Positions 53,716 through 62,644 of a DNA stretch of 64,000 nt are shown here, piece after piece; the stretch's first letter is position 1, and every line of letters begins with the position of its first letter. This stretch comes from Nocardia mexicana NBRC 108244 (GTDB lineage: Bacteria; Actinomycetota; Actinomycetes; Mycobacteriales; Mycobacteriaceae), in contig NZ_BDBV01000035.1 of NCBI RefSeq assembly GCF_001613165.1, positions 1 to 64,000 on the forward strand, read 5' to 3'. The translations under genes were made by a program, and so were the position numbers. The notes under the pieces are model-generated. The model saw only the letters and a list, made by a program, of their open reading frames with translations, searched no databases and had not been told where the DNA came from.

Positions 53716-54351
53716 TTAGTCGGCTTCGAATGCCTTCGCTACCACTGGACGGACCTGATCCATTGTCGCAGTACCGGTTTCGCGCCGCACCGAGGTCATG
53801 TCGACCGAGGGGAGTCCGCAGGCCACCGCCCAGTGCCAGGGCTCGAGGTCGCCGTCGACGTTGAGGGCGAAGCCGTGGCTGGTGATGCCGCGGCTCTGGC
53901 GCATGCCGATGGAGACGATCTTGCGCCCGGTCGCGGAAGTCCAGACGCCGGTGAGCAATTCGGAACCGGTCGGGGTGTCGCGGCGTTCGGCGGGGACGCC
54001 CAGCGTGGCGAGGGCCTCGACCAGGCGGTGCTCGACCTCACGGATGTAGTCGACCACGCCCTCGCCGGGCTGCAGCCGGACGATCAGATACCCGACGAGC
54101 TGGCCGGGACCGTGATAGGTGAGCTGGCCGCCCCGCGTGGTCTCGACGACCGGAATGTGGTGCGCGGGATCGGGCAGATGCTCGAGCGGTGTCCGGCGGC
54201 CGATGGTGTACACCTGCGGATGACTCAGCAGCCACAGCGTATCGGGACGCTCGTCGCGGTGCCGCTGCTCGACCATCTCGGCCATGCGCTCCATCGCCTT
54301 GTCGTACTCGACGAGCTCGTCCTGCATCAGCGTCAGCGGCCTGGACCTCAT
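53716..54351 (-). CDS. lipB: Octanoyltransferase LipB
   Basis: A 211-residue LipB, which moves octanoyl from octanoyl-ACP to lipoyl domains of E2 and H proteins. The motif RGGQLTYHGPGQLVGYLI cut to RGGQLTYHGPGQ is diagnostic, the catalytic lysine is in GRKIVSIG and the catalytic cysteine in ACGLPSVDMTS. Start ATG 54351 matches the family length; the frame runs further upstream without support. The usual neighbour lipA is absent here, and a long GC-rich terminator-like hairpin lies just upstream of the start. Confidence 0.92.
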   Translation of the reverse strand: MRSRPLTLMQDELVEYDKAMERMAEMVEQRHRDERPDTLWLLSHPQVYTIGRRTPLEHLPDPAHHIPVVETTRGGQLTYHGPGQLVGYLIVRLQPGEGVVDYIREVEHRLVEALATLGVPAERRDTPTGSELLTGVWTSATGRKIVSIGMRQSRGITSHGFALNVDGDLEPWHWAVACGLPSVDMTSVRRETGTATMDQVRPVVAKAFEAD

Positions 54352-54363
54352 GATCCGACAATA

Positions 54364-54396
54364 CCCACGCCCGGCCGGGTGTCGGCCGGGCGTGGG
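54364..54396. terminator. Terminator hairpin between doxX-like gene and lipB
   Basis: CCCACGCCCGGCC (54364-54376) and GGCCGGGCGTGGG (54384-54396) pair perfectly over 13 bp with a 7-base loop. It lies after the stop of the DoxX-like gene and before the lipB start on the minus strand, so it should separate the two transcripts. Confidence 0.75.
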
Positions 54397-54422
54397 CGGT
54401 TGGGTTTCGTCCATGCTGCTCG

Positions 54423-54770
54423 CTACGCCGCCAGCTGCAGGACCAGCGTGGCGACCACCGGAACCAGGTACGCCAGCGGCCCCGCCACGGTCTTGTAGGA
54501 GCGGGCGCGCAGGGCCGTGGCGGTGGCGCCGAGGAAGTAGAGGACCAGGCAGACGGCGGCCGCCACCCCGATGACCGGGAGGACGAATCCGACGACAAGC
54601 CCGAGCGCGCCGGCGCCCTTGGCGATCCCGAGCGGGGTCCACCACGACCGGGGCACGCCGTAGTGCTCCAGCGGTTCGACGACGAACTGCTTCCTGGTGA
54701 GCAGCGCGTAGGAGGAGAAGGCGACCCACAGGGCGGCCAGGACGGTGACGATGTAGTAGGCGATGGTCAT
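54423..54770 (-). CDS. DoxX-like membrane protein
   Basis: A 115-residue four-helix membrane protein of the DoxX family, small oxidoreductase-associated proteins. Helices: YYIVTVLAALWVAFSSYALL, LGIAKGAGALGLVVGFVLP, AAAVCLVLYFLGATATAL and PLAYLVPVVATLVLQLAA. The cytosolic turn GVPRSWWTPLG is typical. ATG 54770 follows AGAGG. It may be involved in thiol or redox metabolism, as the neighbouring DinB-like gene could be, but no direct link is visible. Confidence 0.85.
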   Translation of the reverse strand: MTIAYYIVTVLAALWVAFSSYALLTRKQFVVEPLEHYGVPRSWWTPLGIAKGAGALGLVVGFVLPVIGVAAAVCLVLYFLGATATALRARSYKTVAGPLAYLVPVVATLVLQLAA

Positions 54771-54938
54771 CGGAATGCCTCTTGTCTCAGCGGTTTCGGC
54801 GGCCGGTTCGTTCCGGTTCGCTCGACTGACGCCGCAGCGCCCGCGAGTGTGACATCGCCGCGCTCCCGGCGCCCGGAGGGTTGTCGGTGCCCGCGAGTAC
54901 GGTCGGGCGAAAGGGTTCTGCGGGGAAGGGAGAAGTAG

Positions 54939-55451
54939 ATGGCGACGAGTGCCGATGTGCTGATAGACGCATACGAGCGGATCCGAGAGGTGGTGCACGA
55001 GGCGGTCGACGGCCTGGACGATCAGGCGCTGACCCACCGCATCGAGCCCGCGGCGAACTCCATCGCCTGGCTGGTCTGGCACCTGACCCGAGTGCAGGAC
55101 GACCATATCGCCGACGTGGCCGGGTCCGACCAGGTGTGGACGGCGCAGGGCTGGTACGACCGGTTCGCGCTACCGATCGGCAAGCGTGCCACCGGATACG
55201 GCGACAGCCCGTCCGACGTCGCACGCATCCAGGCCCCGGCCGAGTTGCTGACCGGCTACTACGACGCCGTCCACGAGCAGACGCTGCGATACGTGCGCGG
55301 GCTCACCGACGCCGACCTGGACCGCGTGGTCGATTCCGCGTGGGATCCGCCGGTCACCCTCGGTGTGCGGCTGGTCAGCGTGATCTCCGACGACCTGCAG
55401 CACGCGGGTCAGGCGGCCTACCTGCGCGGTGTCATCGAGCGGACGCGCTAG
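54939..55451 (+). CDS. DinB/mycothiol-transferase-fold protein
   Basis: A 170-residue protein of the DinB superfamily (DUF664-type), four-helix bundles that include mycothiol S-transferases in actinobacteria. Metal-ligand histidines are visible in WLVWHLTRVQDDHIAD and in DLQHAGQAAYLRGV. Such enzymes conjugate mycothiol to electrophiles. GGGAGAAGTAG precedes the ATG. It is divergent from the DoxX-like gene by 168 bp and converges on the TerC-like gene, overlapping it by 20 bp. Confidence 0.85.
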   Translation: MATSADVLIDAYERIREVVHEAVDGLDDQALTHRIEPAANSIAWLVWHLTRVQDDHIADVAGSDQVWTAQGWYDRFALPIGKRATGYGDSPSDVARIQAPAELLTGYYDAVHEQTLRYVRGLTDADLDRVVDSAWDPPVTLGVRLVSVISDDLQHAGQAAYLRGVIERTR

Positions 55452-56559
55452 CGGTCGTCAGGTCGTCGTGCTCCTCCGCGTCGCCGTCGGTGCTGCGGTG
55501 GCGCCGGTTGTACACGACGCTGCTGATGAACGCGGCCGCGATGATCGTGACACCGATCATGCCGGTGACGACCTCGTTGAGGTGATGCCCGGTCGAGTAC
55601 AGCAGCACGACGGCGAGCGCGCCGATGGCCCAGTGCGCGCCGTGCTCGAGGTACCGGTACTCCGACAGGGTGCCCTGGCGGACGAGATACACGGTGATCG
55701 AGCGGACGAACATCGACCCGATGAGGCCCAGCCCGAGCGCGATGATGATCGGGTCGGCGGTGATGGCGAAGGCGCCGATCACTCCGTCGAAGGAGAACGA
55801 CGCGTCCAGAACCTCCAGATAGAGGAAGCCGAAGAATGCCGCGCGTCCGGTGGCGACCACCACCCGCCCCGGCCCGGGGCGCTCCATATCCGCGGCGTGT
55901 TCGCCGTCCAGGGCCTCGCTGAGCCCGTTGACGAGGATGTAGGTGACCATGCCGAGCACGCCCGCGACCATCACCACATCGGCCTTGTTGTCCGGCGCGA
56001 CGATGCCCGCGATCAGGACCAGGGCCACCATCGAGACGACGGTCGGGAACATGGGGAACCGGCCGATGCGCGCCAGCGGCCGCTCCAGCCAGCTCAGCCA
56101 GGTGATCTCGCGGCGGGTGCAGACGAAGTCCAGGAACAGCATCAGCAGGAACATGCCGCCGAATGCCGCGATCTTCGGGTTGGCCTCGTTGAGCAGCGTC
56201 TCGTAACTGGGGCGGCCGTCGGGGAAGTAGGCCGCGCCGTCGGCCGGGGGATTCAGCGCCAGCTCGAACGCCTTCACCGGATCCAGGTGGGCCCCGATCG
56301 CGACGATCACCAGCGGAAATACCAGCCGCATCCCGAAGACGGCGATCAGCACGCCGATGGTGAGGAACATGCGCTGCCAGAACTGGCTCAGCCGCTGCAG
56401 CACGCTGGCATTGACCACCGCGTTGTCGAACGACAGGGACACCTCGAGCACACCGAGGATCGCCGCCAGGATCAGTGCCTCCGGTCCGCCGTAAATCAGC
56501 GCGACCACCAGCGATACCACCGTGACGATGAACGACAGGGCGAACACACGCACGAACAT
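55432..56559 (-). CDS. TerC/DUF475-family integral membrane protein
   Basis: A 375-residue protein with about nine membrane helices, matching the TerC-like (DUF475) family linked to metal-ion homeostasis (Mn2+ export onto exported enzymes) and tellurite resistance. It shows LEVSLSFDNAVVNASVL, LDFVCTRREITWLSWLERP cut to LDFVCTRREI, and a second motif LEVLDASFSFDGVIGAFAI. The two acidic FDN/FDG motifs in membrane helices are typical of TerC. The tail is acidic (DGDAEEHDDLTT). Start ATG 56559. It overlaps the DinB-like gene by 20 bp at the 3' ends. Confidence 0.9.
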   Translation of the reverse strand: MFVRVFALSFIVTVVSLVVALIYGGPEALILAAILGVLEVSLSFDNAVVNASVLQRLSQFWQRMFLTIGVLIAVFGMRLVFPLVIVAIGAHLDPVKAFELALNPPADGAAYFPDGRPSYETLLNEANPKIAAFGGMFLLMLFLDFVCTRREITWLSWLERPLARIGRFPMFPTVVSMVALVLIAGIVAPDNKADVVMVAGVLGMVTYILVNGLSEALDGEHAADMERPGPGRVVVATGRAAFFGFLYLEVLDASFSFDGVIGAFAITADPIIIALGLGLIGSMFVRSITVYLVRQGTLSEYRYLEHGAHWAIGALAVVLLYSTGHHLNEVVTGMIGVTIIAAAFISSVVYNRRHRSTDGDAEEHDDLTTASASAR

Positions 56560-56772
56560 GCCGATGCCTTTCGCATTAGCCCGACACCCGCGGGGGGTTG
56601 AACTCCACGAGTAGCGGCAGTCAGAGTGCCCGCAACCCTGACTCGATTGTTGCAGCCATGTGGAAGAAACGGCAATCGGTGCAGGCTGCGGACGTCCGGG
56701 GCAAGCCTACCCGGTGTCTGCGAAGTTGCCGGTGTCACTCATGGGAGTAATACGCGGGCGATTTGCCCGAAT

Positions 56773-57384
56773 TCAGTACCAGCCGTGGGACTGCCAGAAC
56801 GCCCAGGCGCCGTCCGGGCCGCCGTAGCGCTGGTTCATGTAGTCATAGGTCCAGCGGATCTGGGTGAGCGGATTGCAGCACCAGTCCAGGCCGTGGGTGC
56901 CCATCTTGTGCGCGGGCAGGGCCTGGCCCAGGCCGTAAGCGCCGGACTCCTTGTTGACCGCGAAGGTGTTCCAGCCGCTCTCCCGGGTGATGACGTTGTC
57001 GAAGGCCGGGAACTGATGCGGCGGGACGATCAGCAGCGCCATCCCCTTCGGTGCCATCCGGAACGCCGTCGGCACCGCGCCCAGGCTCATGGCGACCAGG
57101 TCGGGGATCAGTGACGAGGCCACCGGGATCCGCGCGGCGCAGACGAAATCGGTTCCGGTGGCACGGGGTACGCCCGCGCGGACCGGGGTCGGTTTGTTGT
57201 TGTCGATGGTCGTGCCCGCGGCGCCGGGGCCCGCGGCGGAAGCGCGCGCACCGGCCTCGCACGGTCCGAGCGCCACCTCGTCGGCGGCGGCGATCGCGGC
57301 GCCCACCGTCAGCGCTCCCGCCAGCAGGACGGTGACTCCGGCCGTTGCGACCCAGCGCGCGGTACGCGATCTCGGCTGCGGCAT
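56773..57384 (-). CDS. Secreted transglycosylase-like cell-wall protein
   Basis: A 203-residue exported protein. The N-terminal signal/anchor (WVATAGVTVLLAGALTVGAAI) is followed by a linker and a C-terminal lysozyme-like domain with ESGWNTFAVNKESGAYGLGQ and the end YDYMNQRYGGPDGAWAFWQ. The pattern ESGW...GAYGLGQ...Y matches the SLT/resuscitation-factor lytic transglycosylases, with the glutamate as catalytic acid. It likely trims peptidoglycan. AAGGGAG lies upstream of ATG 57384. Single gene unit. Confidence 0.88.
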   Translation of the reverse strand: MPQPRSRTARWVATAGVTVLLAGALTVGAAIAAADEVALGPCEAGARASAAGPGAAGTTIDNNKPTPVRAGVPRATGTDFVCAARIPVASSLIPDLVAMSLGAVPTAFRMAPKGMALLIVPPHQFPAFDNVITRESGWNTFAVNKESGAYGLGQALPAHKMGTHGLDWCCNPLTQIRWTYDYMNQRYGGPDGAWAFWQSHGWY

Positions 57385-57500
57385 GGAGGGCTCGCTCCCT
57401 TCGCGTCGGCGGGTGGATTCCCGGACACCGATGTGAGAGAGAGCAAACCATTAGTTATCGATAGGGTGGGTGAAGCGGACCGGTGTGTCTGTGACTCGAT

Positions 57501-59120
57501 TCACAGGCCGTCCATGCCGAGCAGTGTCCGCAGATGCCGCGGCGCGGGCGAGCCGTGGGCCAGCATGGCGTCGTGCCACCCGCGCACCGAGACCGCGGCG
57601 GGCCGGGCGGCGGCGATCGCGGACATCTCGGCGTAGCCGACGAAATAGGTCGACAGCTGAGTGGAGCTCAGCTGGGCCCGCCGCCATTTTCCGGCCGCCT
57701 CGCCCTCCTCCTGGAAGCCGCGGCGCAGCATCAGGTCCATGGCCTCGGCCTCGGTCATCCCGTCGCAATGGACGCCCTGGTCGAGGATGGCGTTGATGGT
57801 CGCGCGCAGCTGCATCTTCAGCCGCTGCAGGCGCACCGGCAGGCCGCCGAACCCGTGCTCGGACATCAGCTCCTCGGCGTAGACGGCCCACCCCTCGATG
57901 AACGTCCCGCTGGCGCAGAGCGCGCGGGTGGCCGTCGAGCCGCGGAACCGGCGCGCGTGGGCGAGCTGCAGGTAGTGGCCCGGCATCGCCTCGTGCACGG
58001 TGAGATTGCGCAGCATGTGGTCGTTGTATTCGCGGTAGTACGAGGCCACTCGCTCCGGCGGCCAGTCGGCCGGCGTCGGTGCGATCGCGAAAAAGGTTGG
58101 CAGATCCGCGGTTTCGAGCGGGCCTACGGAATCGCAGTAGGCTCCCGCCACGCCCCGGGCGAACTCCGGCATCTCCTGCACGACCAGGGTGTCGTCGACC
58201 AGCGTCGCCAGGTCGTGCGCGGAGACGAAGGATTCGGCCTCGGTCAGTGCGGTCTCGGCGAGTCCGACGATGGTGTGGTCGTCCGGATGGTCGGCGGCGA
58301 GCGTGTCGAGGGCGGCGCGGACGGTATCGTCGTCCGGATCCGCCACACCGAGCAGTTCGCCTGCGGCGGAGCGGATCTCGTCGCGCAGCCGGTCCAGGTG
58401 GCGATGCGCGCGGTCGAGCAGCGCGGCCGCGCCCAGGTCGGTGTCGAGGGTGTGCCACAGCTTCGCCTCCCACACCCGGCGGCCCAGCCGCGGATCTCGG
58501 GTGGACCCGTCGAGCCGCGCACGCAGCCACCCGGTGAACTCGGTCAGCGCCGCCACGGCCGCGTCGGCCGAACCGTCCACGCCGGTGCCGGGTACCTGCG
58601 CGGCCAGCGCCGGGACCTGGTCGCGGATCAGCGTGGCCACGCCGCCGAACTGCCCGATGGCGGTCTCGACGTGGATGCGCGGGCAGTCTCCCAGCACGCT
58701 GCGCGCGGTGGCGAGCGCATCGGGCAGCGCCGCCAGCCGGGCGGCGAGTACCTCCGCTCGTTCGGCGGGCGGGGCGAACGGCCGGGCCAGGAGGTCGTAC
58801 AGCAGCGGTCCGGGGTTGTGCAGCAACGGATTCCACTCGTGCTCGCGCAGTTCACCGAGTGCGAAGAGGCGGCTGTCGACCTCCTGCAGCAGCAGCGCGT
58901 GATCGACCCGATCCTCCGCGGGCAGCTCCAGGTCGTCCACCTCGGCCAGTGCGTGGGAGGCCTCGCGCAGCATCGCCGTCTGCTCCCGCACGGCGTCGCC
59001 GGACCAGTCGGGAAGCCGATCGTCGGCCCGGTGGTCGCCGACCGACGCCGCGGCGGCGGGATCCGCCTGCAGTATCGCGTCCACGATCCGTTCCGCCCGC
59101 TGCACGAAGCTCTCCGACAT
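57501..59120 (-). CDS. DUF885-family protein
   Basis: A 539-residue protein of the DUF885 family, putative zinc-dependent peptidases. The metal site is visible as LTVHEAMPGHYLQLAHARR cut to HEAMPGHY (an HExxxH variant), and the downstream glutamate in FIEGWAVYAEELMSEHG. No signal peptide. The start at ATG 59120 gives the usual length; an upstream extension exists in the same frame but is not used. Its coding region is overlapped on the other strand by a long open frame (57534-59267) that I consider non-coding. Divergent from the methyltransferase gene. Confidence 0.88.
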   Translation of the reverse strand: MSESFVQRAERIVDAILQADPAAAASVGDHRADDRLPDWSGDAVREQTAMLREASHALAEVDDLELPAEDRVDHALLLQEVDSRLFALGELREHEWNPLLHNPGPLLYDLLARPFAPPAERAEVLAARLAALPDALATARSVLGDCPRIHVETAIGQFGGVATLIRDQVPALAAQVPGTGVDGSADAAVAALTEFTGWLRARLDGSTRDPRLGRRVWEAKLWHTLDTDLGAAALLDRAHRHLDRLRDEIRSAAGELLGVADPDDDTVRAALDTLAADHPDDHTIVGLAETALTEAESFVSAHDLATLVDDTLVVQEMPEFARGVAGAYCDSVGPLETADLPTFFAIAPTPADWPPERVASYYREYNDHMLRNLTVHEAMPGHYLQLAHARRFRGSTATRALCASGTFIEGWAVYAEELMSEHGFGGLPVRLQRLKMQLRATINAILDQGVHCDGMTEAEAMDLMLRRGFQEEGEAAGKWRRAQLSSTQLSTYFVGYAEMSAIAAARPAAVSVRGWHDAMLAHGSPAPRHLRTLLGMDGL

Positions 59121-59267
59121 GGCGGCCACCGTACCTGCCGTACGATGATCATCGCCCGCCGTGGCGGGCCGCTCGTAACTCGAAATGCGCGGTACCGATC
59201 CGAAACCCACGCGAATGCGCCAAACTCGGAGTCGGAAACCGAACCGGACTATGCCAGGGAGTTTGCG

Positions 59268-60101
59268 ATGTCCCAGTCTTCCGCTGCCTACCCGAGCGCG
59301 GTGCCGGTAGGGGTGGACACCACCCGAGCCAGCATCGCCCGCGTGTACGACGCCTTCCTCAACGGCAAGGACAATTTCGAGGTCGACCGCGAGGTTCTCG
59401 CCCGGGTGCAATCCGTGGCGCCGCAGGCCACCGATTTGGCTTGGGCCAACCGGGATTTCCTCATCCGGGTATGCCGTTTCCTGGCCAAGCAGACGGGTGT
59501 CGAGCAGTACCTGGATCTGGGCTCCGGGCTGCCGACCGCGGAGAACACGCACCAGGTGGTGCAGCGCATCCGCCCCGAATCCCGCGTCGTCTATGTCGAC
59601 AACGATCCGATGGTGCTGGCACATGCGCGCGCATTGCTGGAGGAGAACCCGGATACCAGTATCGTCACCGCCGACATTTTCCAGCCGTTCGAGGTGCTCG
59701 AGAACAAGGTGGTGCGCAGCGAGCTGGATTTCGACCGTCCGATAGCGCTTTTCCAGATCGGCACCATCCATCACTATCTCGGTGAGGACGGGGCGGCGAT
59801 GATGCAGACCTACATCGATGCGCTGCCGTCCGGCTCGTACGTGGCCATCGCGCACTTCCTCGATCCGCAGACGCCCGAGTTCACCGAGCTCGCGCAGAAG
59901 ATGGAGGATAAGTTCGTGCACAGTCCGATGGGCAGCGGGCGATTCCGCACGTTCGATGAAATCCAGGCGTTCTTCGGCGATTTGGAAATGGTCGAGCCGG
60001 GGCTGGTGCTGTGCGACGACTGGTGGCCGGACGGTCCGCGCCTGGAGCCGCTGTCGCCGGTGCGCAACTGCATCGTGGGTGGCGTCGGCCGCAAGCGGTA
60101 G
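59268..60101 (+). CDS. S-adenosyl methyltransferase (DUF574 type)
   Basis: A 277-residue SAM-dependent methyltransferase of the actinobacterial DUF574 family (SAM_MT). Motif I is YLDLGSGLPTAENTHQVVQ cut to DLGSGLPT; motif II-like VVYVDNDPMVLAHA; TADIFQPFEVL and FQIGTIHHYLGEDG follow; FLDPQTPEF is in the C-terminal part. ATG 59268 follows AGGGAG. The frame is open far upstream but antisense to DUF885 and unsupported. Substrates of this family are mostly unknown. Divergent from the DUF885 gene. Confidence 0.9.
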   Translation: MSQSSAAYPSAVPVGVDTTRASIARVYDAFLNGKDNFEVDREVLARVQSVAPQATDLAWANRDFLIRVCRFLAKQTGVEQYLDLGSGLPTAENTHQVVQRIRPESRVVYVDNDPMVLAHARALLEENPDTSIVTADIFQPFEVLENKVVRSELDFDRPIALFQIGTIHHYLGEDGAAMMQTYIDALPSGSYVAIAHFLDPQTPEFTELAQKMEDKFVHSPMGSGRFRTFDEIQAFFGDLEMVEPGLVLCDDWWPDGPRLEPLSPVRNCIVGGVGRKR

Positions 60102-60165
60102 GCGGTCGCCGGAAACACCGCGGGAGATTCGCTGGAAATAAGCCCGGGGGTGGTTCCATGACGCC

Positions 60166-61671
60166 ATGGACACTGCCGCCGCCGAGGCCGGGCATCGTCG
60201 CCGGTGGACATTCCCGTCCACCTACACCATTCTCGCCGGGGTCACGCTGCTGGTGTGGCTGGCGGCCTTCATCGTTCCGCCCGGTCGATACGACAGCGAC
60301 GAGCAGGGGCGGCCGATCGCCGGGACGTACCACCGCATCGAGGACGCTCCGGGATTCGTTGCGCGACTGAAGGATCTGTTCCTCGCCCCGGTCGACGGGC
60401 TGTACGGCATCCAGGACGACAAGACCGGACTGGTCGGTCCCGACCTGTCCGGCAGCCTCTACGGCGCGGCGGCGGTATTCCTGTTCGTGCTGGCCGTCGG
60501 CGCCTTCATCACCGTCGCCTTCGCCACGGGCGCGCTCGAACGCGGCATCGGCAGGCTGGCGTATCGGCTGCGCGAGCGGTCGTACCTGTTGATCGTCGGC
60601 GTGATGGTGACCTTCGCGATCGCCGGTACCGTCGAGGGTTTCGCGGAGGAGACGCTCGGGTTCTACGCGCTGCTGGTGCCGCTGCTGCTGGCGCTGGGCT
60701 ACGACCGCATGACCGCGGTCGGCGCGATCATCTGCGGCGCGGGTGTCGGCGTGCTGTGCGCCACCGTCGATCCGTTCGCCATCGGCACGGCCTCGGCCGC
60801 CGCCGGGATACCGATCGGCGACGGCATCGTGCTGCGCCTGATCATGCTGGTGGTGCTCACCGCCGTGACCGTCGCGTACGTGCTCTGGTACGCGCGCCGG
60901 GTGCGCAACGATCCGGACAGGTCCTGGTCGGGCTGGCAGCCCGGCGACCGCGACGCCAAAGCCGAAGACCACGAACCGGATCCGATGACCCGGCGGCACG
61001 TCGCGGTGCTGTGGCTGGTGGCGCTGCTGTTCGTGTTCATGATCTTCGCGATCATTCCCTGGAGCGAGGTGGTCAACGGGCTGGACGCGAAACCGTTTGC
61101 GTGGGAACTGGGTTGGTCGTTTCCGGAACTCACCGCACTGTTCCTGTTCGGCGCGGTGCTGGTCGGGCTCGTCGGTGGCCTGGGGGAGGGCCGCCTGACC
61201 GACGAGATCGGCAGGGGGTTCGGCGATTTCGTCGGGGCGGGCTTCGTGATAGTGCTGGCGCGCGGCGTGACGGTGGTCATGAACAACACCCAGATCACCG
61301 CCACCGTCCTGCACGCGCTCGAGGGCATCGTGACCGGGACCTCGTCGGGGGTGTTCGCGGTGGCGGTGTTCCTGGTGAACATTCCGCTGGCGTTTCTCAT
61401 CCCGTCGACCTCCGGGCACGCCACGCTCGCCATGCCGATCATGGCCCCGCTGGCCGATTTCGCGCAGGTGCCGCGGTCGCTGGTGGTGACGGCCTGGGCG
61501 GCGGCCTCCGGATGGGCCAATCTGGTCACCCCGACCACGGCCGTGGTGACCGGTGGCATCGCGCTGGCGAAGGTGCGCTATGACCGCTACGTGCGGTTCG
61601 TGGTGCCGCTGATGGGGATGTTGTTCGTGTTGATCTGCATGTTCGTGGCCGTCGACGCCTGGGTCGGGTGA
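60166..61671 (+). CDS. YfcC/DcuC-type C4-dicarboxylate-like carrier
   Basis: A 501-residue integral membrane protein of the YfcC family (C4-dicarboxylate anaerobic carrier fold), with about eleven helices. Motifs: GTVEGFAEETLGFYALLVPL cut to GTVEGFAEET, ATVDPFAIGTASAAAGIPIG cut to VDPFAIGTASA, MNNTQITATVLHAL, and AFLIPSTSGHATLAMPIM cut to IPSTSGHATLA, all typical of the family's pore. A cytosolic loop between helices is acidic (GDRDAKAEDHEPD). Transport of di- or amino acids is likely. ATG 60166; single gene unit after the methyltransferase. Confidence 0.9.
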   Translation: MDTAAAEAGHRRRWTFPSTYTILAGVTLLVWLAAFIVPPGRYDSDEQGRPIAGTYHRIEDAPGFVARLKDLFLAPVDGLYGIQDDKTGLVGPDLSGSLYGAAAVFLFVLAVGAFITVAFATGALERGIGRLAYRLRERSYLLIVGVMVTFAIAGTVEGFAEETLGFYALLVPLLLALGYDRMTAVGAIICGAGVGVLCATVDPFAIGTASAAAGIPIGDGIVLRLIMLVVLTAVTVAYVLWYARRVRNDPDRSWSGWQPGDRDAKAEDHEPDPMTRRHVAVLWLVALLFVFMIFAIIPWSEVVNGLDAKPFAWELGWSFPELTALFLFGAVLVGLVGGLGEGRLTDEIGRGFGDFVGAGFVIVLARGVTVVMNNTQITATVLHALEGIVTGTSSGVFAVAVFLVNIPLAFLIPSTSGHATLAMPIMAPLADFAQVPRSLVVTAWAAASGWANLVTPTTAVVTGGIALAKVRYDRYVRFVVPLMGMLFVLICMFVAVDAWVG

Positions 61672-61745
61672 ACTCGGCCTATATCGCAGTGCCCGGCAAT
61701 ACGATATGGCCGTGTGGAAGGCTGTTCCTGGTCGGTCGGGTGCCT

Positions 61746-62564
61746 TCAGCGCGTGCCGAGCAGCAGGGTCTGGGCGCTGCGGCCGATCGGGCCCTTCTCG
61801 TCGAACAGGCGGGCGTCGACCATGCCGATCCCGCTGCGTTCGGGATGGGTCACCGCGTCCAGGCACACCCATTCGCCGACCGGCTCGCGGGGCAGCGTCA
61901 CGGTGAGGTCGGTGTTGATGAAAAAGTATCGGCCCCAAGGCAATACGGAGCTGACGCCGTTGCCGAAGTCGGCGGCGGCGAGGGTCCGTTCCAGCGGGCC
62001 GGGCGCGGTTCCGGCGACGACCGGACAGCGCAGCCGGATCCAGCACACGGCCGGGCCGGGGGTTTGGAAGGCGCCCGAAACGAAGCGGTAGTCGACGGCG
62101 GTGTGGAACCCGACCGGTTGATTGCTGGGGAAGGCGTGTTCGGGGCCGGGCGTGACGGTCTCGGGCCCGGGGTGGGTGCCGGTCGGCAGTAGTTCGCCGG
62201 GGACGTCCATTTCCGGATCGGCCCGGCCCAGCCGCCAGGCGCGCGCCGTCAGCACCGGGCCCCGGTCGGAACTCAGTGTGGCCTCGATCAATTCGGCACC
62301 GCGCCCGGGCTGGGCGACTCGCGCCTCCGCCGGGACTATGCGCACCTCGGCCCGCAGCGGCGCGATAGGTACCGGCCCCAGAATCTCCACTGCCACCCGC
62401 GCGACCCGATACCCCGGCCGCGGCCGGTACCGCTCGATCACGTGCCCCAGCAGGGCCGAGGGCGCCCCGGCATGCTGGGCGTCCGGCGACCACGGCCCCC
62501 GGGTCAGCTCGGTGGAGTGGAACAGGTCCGGGTCCGAGGGGTCGGGCGTATACAAGGCATCCAT
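61746..62564 (-). CDS. Double-hotdog acyl-CoA thioesterase
   Basis: A 272-residue thioesterase of the TesB/4HBT_3 type with two hotdog domains. It begins with the substrate-gate region FHSTELTRGPWSPDAQHAG, has VARVAVEILGPVPIAPLRAE cut to VEILGPVPIAPL, and in the second half FHTAVDYRFVSG, FGNGVSSVLPWGRYFFINTD cut to FFINTDLTVTL, and the end DARLFDEKGPIGRSAQTLLL cut to DEKGPIGRSAQ. Acts on fatty acyl-CoA in the cytosol. ATG 62564. It converges on the carrier gene and follows the poxB-type gene. Confidence 0.88.
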   Translation of the reverse strand: MDALYTPDPSDPDLFHSTELTRGPWSPDAQHAGAPSALLGHVIERYRPRPGYRVARVAVEILGPVPIAPLRAEVRIVPAEARVAQPGRGAELIEATLSSDRGPVLTARAWRLGRADPEMDVPGELLPTGTHPGPETVTPGPEHAFPSNQPVGFHTAVDYRFVSGAFQTPGPAVCWIRLRCPVVAGTAPGPLERTLAAADFGNGVSSVLPWGRYFFINTDLTVTLPREPVGEWVCLDAVTHPERSGIGMVDARLFDEKGPIGRSAQTLLLGTR

Positions 62565-62644
62565 GACGTCCGGAGCCTAATCCCCGGTCCGCCTCTGGGA
62601 ATGCGACCGAACGCGCGGTATTTCCGGCGTGCTCTCGGCCGGAA

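Noticed and set aside
57534..59267. Upstream extension of the methyltransferase frame antisense to DUF885
   Set aside because: The conserved methyltransferase begins at 59268 with a ribosome site; the extension overlaps a real gene and has shadow-like composition.
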